Source: Lactarius indigo | Lineage: Eukaryota > Basidiomycota > Agaricomycetes > Russulales > Russulaceae | Direction of reading: 5' to 3' | Length of the DNA: 64,000 nucleotides | Assembly (NCBI GenBank): GCA_025766275.1 | Contig: JAFKAC010000002.1 | Coordinates: forward strand, 2,418,001-2,482,000 | In this document: positions 58,861-64,000 of the stretch, one piece after another | How positions within the stretch are numbered: position 1 is the stretch's first letter | Layout of the letters: each line of letters opens with the position of its first letter | Notes under the pieces: generated by a model | Seen by the model: the letters and a program-made list of their open reading frames with translations, nothing else | The model's database searches: none | Told to the model about the DNA's origin: nothing | Position numbers and translations under genes: made by a program

Positions 58861-59072
58861 GGTGGTCGGGAGAGAGAGACAAGGGAAGGACGTTGGATTT
58901 TTGAGCCAGGGGAGAAGTGATCCACTGAAAGTGCCGTGGGTTCTAGATGACGAGACATCGAAGTGACGTCGTAATTCTAATTCAGTATTCGATACGCGCC
59001 GCTCGCGCATACACGCGGAGACGCGGAAACGCGCATACAGGCACACACTGGTCCGACGTCGCTGCCCCCCTA
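58861..59072. promoter_or_regulatory. Divergent promoter (acyltransferase / inositol 5-phosphatase)
   Basis: This 212-bp region lies between two lipid-metabolism genes read in opposite directions. No TATA box. Shared control is possible but not shown. Confidence 0.4.
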
Positions 59073-60597
59073 ATGGAGACAACCACCTACTACTGCAGCC
59101 AGCTCCGGCTCAGAGAGACTACTCGTACAGATTGCTTCCTACAATACAGCCCTCCAAGGCCTCCATGGCGTACCACAGGATCTAGTTGACTGGCTTTCCC
59201 CCACACTCAAGGTTTCAAACTTTCTGTCGCGAGGGGGTCGCGCCCCCGATATCGTCGCAGTTGGCTTTCAGGAACTTCTCCCTCTTCATCAGGGTCGTAT
59301 GTACAGTGCAGATTTCCCCTATTGCCCACTTCATCTCAGCTGGAACATCCAGTTGCTGGCCTTTCGAGCGCCGTTATACAAGACCGCAACGCTCTCATCC
59401 TCTCTCAACTTGAAATTCATGCTCCGAACAGAGAACGGTACACTCTCGTGGCAAAGGTCGTAAATGTTGGCGTGGCACTACTCGTTTACGCCCTTGACGA
59501 AGGCGTATCCCGCCATATCCGTGACGTCCAGACGCAATGGACTGGTTGCGGCCCTGCTTTCATGGGAAACAAGGGAGCCGTAGGCGTGCGCTTTAGGATC
59601 CAAACTAAAGATGACGGTCCAGGGGAATCGTACACGTGAGTCCGCGAGAACGTATCCAACTCGTATCTTCTGAAGAAAACCTAGCTTCGTCTGCGCTCAC
59701 CTCACAGCACACGCGAACAAACTAGCAGCCCGGATAGCGGATTACCATCATATCGTCGGGTCCCTACTATTTTCTCCTCCTCCTGGCAACCCTTCTGGGA
59801 AACCTACGACCATGTATTCCACATCACACCTCTTCTTCTTGGGTGACCTGAATTTTCGGCTTGCACTCCCGCAAACAAATCCATACGCCGGCAGCGCCAA
59901 CTTTGGAAGCATCGAGGCTGCTCTCGACACGCAGTCCGGAAGAGAAGAGCTCAAGGAATTCGATCAGTTATTGCAGGAGCGGAGGAAAGGCACAGTGTTT
60001 CAAGGTTTTCGGGAAGGCGAATTTTGGTCGTTCAAATGCAGCTACAAATTCAAGATCGGAGAGGTAGACAAATACAGGTACGTGAAGCTCGGCAAACTCG
60101 TCAGTTGCACCTCCATTAATACATTTTCTGCCTTACACCAGTCGCCAGAGGACACCCGCCTGGACTGACCGGATTTTGTATACAACCTACTTCTGACTCA
60201 TCTGACACTGTGGAAGACAGTGCCATCACTGAGATCTTGTATACCACTATCCCGTCGTATACCACCTCAGATCATGTACGTGCCAATCCTCGGTCCTTTC
60301 TTCACCAATGAAATTGACCGAGCTGCTCAGAAACCCGTCGTGGCACTCCTACTCCTTCCACCTGCGCCCATTGTCCCGCCGTCGGGTGACCATATTCCCT
60401 TGCTTTCCCTACCTCTAGGCTTCTCCCCGAGGCCAGATCCTTTTACCGGGATAAAGAAATATACCGGGCGAGTTCTTGACAGGATCATTGGCATTGCCTG
60501 GTGGTTACTCGTTGTCGTCGGAGTGGGCCACGCGGCGGTTGGAATTGGCAATTTCATCTTAGGCTTCGGCGCTTGGACATGGTGGAAGTCGAGGTAA
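59073..60597 (+). CDS. Inositol polyphosphate 5-phosphatase, tail-anchored (INP54-like)
   Basis: Hydrolyses the 5-phosphate of phosphoinositides such as PI(4,5)P2. Exons: 59073-59293, 59353-59635, 59685-60077, 60142-60275, 60331-60597. Landmarks: VQIASYNTALQGL, DIVAVGFQELLPLH, GCGPAFMGNKGAVGVRFRI, FVCAHLTAHANKL, LFFLGDLNFRLAL (GDLN), RTPAWTDRILYTTY and TTSDHKPVVALLL. In many relatives the WTDRI segment reads WCDRI. The extreme C-terminus is one hydrophobic segment (IAWWLLVVVGVGHAAVGIGN) with a short basic end, a tail anchor as in yeast Inp54 of the ER. Two single-base breaks: an extra C at 59086-59087 in the Thr-rich N-terminus and an extra T at 60191-60192 between LYTTY and SDSSDTVED. Confidence 0.9.
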
Positions 60598-61455
60598 ATA
60601 GTTTAGGGAACGTGTGGGTGACATATTCTCTTTATTTAACTGGGACACGTCTTCGCCTTGTAATCCTTCATACGCTACGGACAGTGGAACGACGGAATTA
60701 TTAATTTATTATCACATCTATTCAAAATGGACCGAATATTGGCGCAAACATAAAAATGGCTCCTCGGAGATTGTGTACAATTCACGAAGGTGCAACAACC
60801 ACTCGGCTTTCAACGTTCAACATTGGTACAAATAGGACGGGTTGCCGACTCATCGACAACCCGCATAGAGCGAGACTAATGCTGGTAGATCATCGATCAT
60901 CTCTTAAGAGGAAACTGCGCATGCTGTGTCCTCTGGAGTAAGCTTTTAGACGCAAGGACCTTCATGCGGGTGTCCTACCCTATCGAACTCGTCTATCCAC
61001 TCGGGTGGTATCGCCGCATAGTTATTATATCGGGGAAGTATACTTTCTCGGTCTCTGTCGTCAACAGGACAAGAAAGTATTCGAGCACATGCCTACGAAT
61101 CAGTCGTCACTTTCAAGCTTCGCAATTCCCCGACAGAATTCGTGGATGCTATGGTAGCTCCGAATTGACAGTTGTGTTCTGATGACACAAGACGAGCTGC
61201 CAATGTGTGGTGCGTGTGGACGAAAAGACTAGTGTGTCAACGATGGGATAAACGGACACCACGAGGCGGCTCAGGCTGATACCCAGAAACCAGGTCGTCG
61301 ACAGCTCATGGGTCGTTGTCGTCTTGGGAGTATGTTTGGAAACTGCATTGAAAAGGATTAACATGAAGGAGCGCCGCAATACCCCTGGTCCACAAAGAAA
61401 TGATAGTGAGATGATCGCGGGCCGCGCACCGTGCCCAGCCCTCTCAGCAGACAAC
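60598..61455. other. Intergenic region, nothing recognised
   Basis: The 3' UTR of the 5-phosphatase, then about 800 bp with only short frames. No repeat or promoter element is evident. Confidence 0.35.
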
Positions 61456-62030
61456 ATGGTCTGTTACTCTCCACAAGTGTGCCCCGAAAGATCGTTGCCC
61501 TAATGGCCCTAGTCTCACACTGTAGATATCCCTCAAGAGCTGAAAGACTCAATTCGCAAGTTCAGGTTCACTCGCCACAAGGGCAATGCCGCGCTCGTGG
61601 TCAAGATCAACAAGCAAAAGTTGATCATGGAGGAGGTCGAGAGACTCGACGATATATCGATCGAAGATCTAGCAGAGGGTTTTTAACGTTAACGTGTGTG
61701 CTACTCGATTCGCATTCTGATCTCTGCTGCAGAACTCCCGGAGGCTTCACCGAGATACATCGTGCTTTCCTACACCCTCGTGCACAAGGACGGGCGAACC
61801 TCGTCTCCCCTCGCACTCATAAACTGGGCTCCGGCCTGCGAGACTAGCCTGCTCACCCTACACGCAAGTGCTCTCATAGATTTCCAGAATACCGTATGTC
61901 CGACTTTGGCAACGATATATATCTTGCTCACCATTCGGTTTCCTAGGTTGAAGTTAGCAAGGTGTTGGAGGTGCGCGATGGTGCAGAAGGCCTCACAAAG
62001 AGCATACTAGAAGCCAAGCTGTTGTCCTGA
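61456..62030 (+). CDS. AIM7: Glia maturation factor / ADF-homology protein
   Basis: GMF binds Arp2/3 and prunes branched actin. The coding exons 61526-61678, 61733-61893 and 61947-62030 join in phase and read IPQELKDSIRKFRFTRHKGN, ALVVKINKQKLIMEEVERLD, LPEASPRYIVLSYTLVHKDG, SPLALINWAPACETSLLTLH and VLEVRDGAEGLTKSILEAKL. This is the whole ADF-H domain of about 140 residues. The first exon is tiny. ATG 61456 with a donor within the next 25 nt is the best candidate, but its exact end is unresolved. It converges on PIG-M with 157 bp between stops. Confidence 0.9.
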
Positions 62031-62187
62031 ATGATGGTAGCGCGTCGTTATCACAATAGCTATTGGAGCCCCGAGAGACCGTCTTTGCACACAGTGGACC
62101 GAGAGGGGGAGAAGTGTTGTATATTAGGCAGTAACAGTCATTGAGGGCATCGGGCAACGATCGATAGTAGGAATATCGCTTTCACGT

Positions 62188-63866
62188 TCATTTAACCCGA
62201 ACCCTGTAGCTGTTAGTGATTCCCGCAAGCACCCAACTGTGTCCAATGACGTAGATGAGACCACAAAGCCACAAGCGCCGGAAGATTGGCTCTCCCAAAA
62301 ATTCAACCTTGTATGCCTGGCTAAGCCATAACGCTTGGGTCCCTATCCAACTCGTGAGGTACTTGGACGAACGAAAATCTCGACATCGAAAGATGAGGGA
62401 TAAGGAGAGGTAGGAATAATAGATACCAGAGGAAGTACTGGAATCGAGGGTTATTCTAAACAAGTTCACGTAACGAAAGGGTAAAGTGCTGCCCATACCT
62501 GCGAGGTGCAAACCTTGTTGAAGATAACGAATGCCGCCGTCTGGATGAACCACCCCAAAATCATGTCCTGCCTTGTGCGAACGAAGAACAAGCCAGAACC
62601 CAGGGACAGGAATAGTTGGGTGAGAAAGCTCGTCAAGGGCGACCGAATGAGCCTTTCCCACATGGCCAGCGGAGTGGTGGCGGACGTTGGAATGCTTGGG
62701 TGCTGTGAGATAAATGAGGTAGAAATACGGCGAGAAATTGTGTCGATGATCGAGCCGATGGAGATGGTAAAGATACGTTTCGTAGAGGAATGGGTATCCC
62801 CAGCTGACCGTCAAAAAAAGGGCATGAGCAGCAGAAATCTCAACCGACGGAACGTAACTCACATGAGATACATTAAAAGACCAAGTATGAAGAAAGTACC
62901 AGCGCTGATCCCCGCGAACCGCACAGTCCTCGCGGTTACAAAGACATCGATGTATTGGATCATTCGGGGGAATATGCCTCGCGGCCGATCCTTCTGACCG
63001 CTACGCTGGTGTTCCATGGCAATGACCCCGACACACGACACGCCATAGATAACGGGATATATCTTCCAGTGCGTGCTGAGTCCGAGAAGGATGGCGGCCG
63101 CGTCCCACCGTCCACGCAAAGCGCAGAAAAGAGTAAGAAGTACGAAGAGGGTCAGTACAGACTCTGAAGACCCCCTAGTTGAGATACCGATCACAATAGG
63201 GTTCAGAAGGTGGAGGGCTACCATGAGGGTGGCATGACATGACTCGGTCTCCGATATGGGAACCGCTACACTGATCTTGCTATCTCCGTCCACTTCCAGG
63301 TGACCACGGGACGACGTCGGATGTCGTCGACACGAGGAGGGTGCGTGAACTGTTGCTTCGGCACGGGGACGAGCGATCGGTAGGATTATAGAGACCAGCA
63401 GCTTGTGCATGAGCATCCCTGCGAGGATGTCACATCCCGCGAAAAGATATTTCCCGAAAGATTTGTGCAGCCACCTGTTGGGCGAAAGAAGCAATGCCAA
63501 CAAGGGAGTGTAGCGGTAGGTCTCTCGGTGATAAGGGCTGAACGGATATCGATACCCGGGGGTAGCGTCAGGTTTGCGTATGACTAGACGTAAACACGAA
63601 AGCACGCACTCTCCGATATTAAACCATTTCCCGAGAGGACCCTGGGCACGATTCGTGGGACTGGGGGTCAGGGTGAAGGAAGTTGCATCGGTGAAGACCA
63701 AGTAATCGACGTCGGTGTACTTCACGAGTGAACGAGCATCGTGCCACTCGCTGTACAGGATTAGGGCGACACGGACGACGCTCGAAAAGATAAGAAGCGT
63801 CCTAATCGAAGAGACAACACGAAAAACAATATTTCGCTTCGGCCATTTGTTATTTGCCATTAACAT
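62188..63866 (-). CDS. GPI14: GPI mannosyltransferase 1, PIG-M/Gpi14 family
   Basis: An ER membrane enzyme that adds the first mannose to the GPI anchor precursor from dolichol-phosphate-mannose. Landmarks: start MLMANNKWPKRNIVFRVVSS, lumenal DxD motif in YTDVDYLVFTDA, NRAQGPLGKWF, YRYTPLLALLLSPN, FGKYLFAGCDILAGML, NPIVIGISTRGSSESVL, HWKIYPVIYG, GYPFLYETYLYHLHRLDHRH and NFSPYFYLIYL, then FVIFNKVCTSQ and YFLWYLLFLPLLIPHLS. The protein spans the membrane many times. Two single-base breaks lie in the C-terminal third: an extra A at 62663 (HHSAG to LWERLIRSPL) and an extra T near 62370 (LSMSRFS to SSKYLTSWIG). It ends at SYRVRVK. Confidence 0.92.
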
Positions 63867-64000
63867 GCCAATGCACTGCACACAGTTGTGCACGACACGG
63901 TAGAGGTCAGAGAACGCGTGACTCGGCGTCACCAGAAATGGACAACGCGCTTTTGGCAAGTGAAAAGCGCCGGCGAGTGACGTGGCAAAACGTAATTATA

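Noticed and set aside
1..64000. tRNA, rRNA, CRISPR or intact transposon
   Set aside because: A scan by eye for B-box GGTTCGANTCC patterns, repeated spacers, transposase or reverse-transcriptase motifs found none. Weak or intron-containing tRNAs could still be missed without a search.

Overview
The window is nuclear DNA of a filamentous basidiomycete. Nearly every conserved gene is cut by 45-70 nt GT-AG introns, exons are short, genes are densely packed on both strands, and the gene set is that of a fungal housekeeping region (1,3-beta-glucan synthase, Sct1-type acyltransferase, PIG-M, Ptc7, GMF/Aim7, a UPF0658 Golgi protein). Protein style and several orphan families suggest an Agaricomycete, possibly Cantharellales such as Rhizoctonia or Ceratobasidium. 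That last step is an impression from the sequence, not a search result.

Layout. 1-16.2 kb: 3' end of a GCIP-family gene; a GH5 mannanase-like gene that lacks both catalytic glutamates; a mitochondrial TPR protein; a gene-poor stretch (5.6-9.4 kb) with degenerate repeats; dipeptidyl peptidase III in 19 exons, including a 6-nt exon; a Ptc7-type PP2C phosphatase; an LRR-like protein. 16.6-27.4 kb: glucan synthase FKS1, a RAI16/FHIP protein and a DNAJC9-like J protein. 27.6-38.5 kb: UPF0658 membrane protein, a SET lysine methyltransferase, a short-chain dehydrogenase, a 1145-residue Ser/Pro-rich orphan and a YheT-type alpha/beta hydrolase. 39.6-49.8 kb: Gir2 and mitoribosomal bS21m from one 124-bp divergent promoter, an orphan multi-exon gene, cyclin K and eIF2B-alpha. 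51-64 kb: an orphan gene with a clear TATA box, methionine aminopeptidase 1, weak gene candidates, Sct1/Gat acyltransferase, a tail-anchored inositol 5-phosphatase, GMF and PIG-M.

The genes do not form one pathway. Themes recur: cell-wall and GPI-anchor synthesis (FKS1, PIG-M), lipid and phosphoinositide metabolism (Sct1, 5-phosphatase, acyl hydrolase), translation control (eIF2B-alpha, Gir2, MetAP1, bS21m) and cytoskeleton or traffic (GMF, FHIP, UPF0658). Many genes sit in divergent pairs with 100-500 bp between start codons.

Two properties matter to any user. Splicing is extreme: exons of 6, 15, 18, 21 and 24 nt and two likely GC-AG introns. Also, about a dozen single-base frame breaks interrupt otherwise well-conserved genes, most of them one extra base; base-level assembly error is the likeliest cause. 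I saw no tRNA, rRNA, CRISPR array or intact transposon, and no clearly new multi-gene system.
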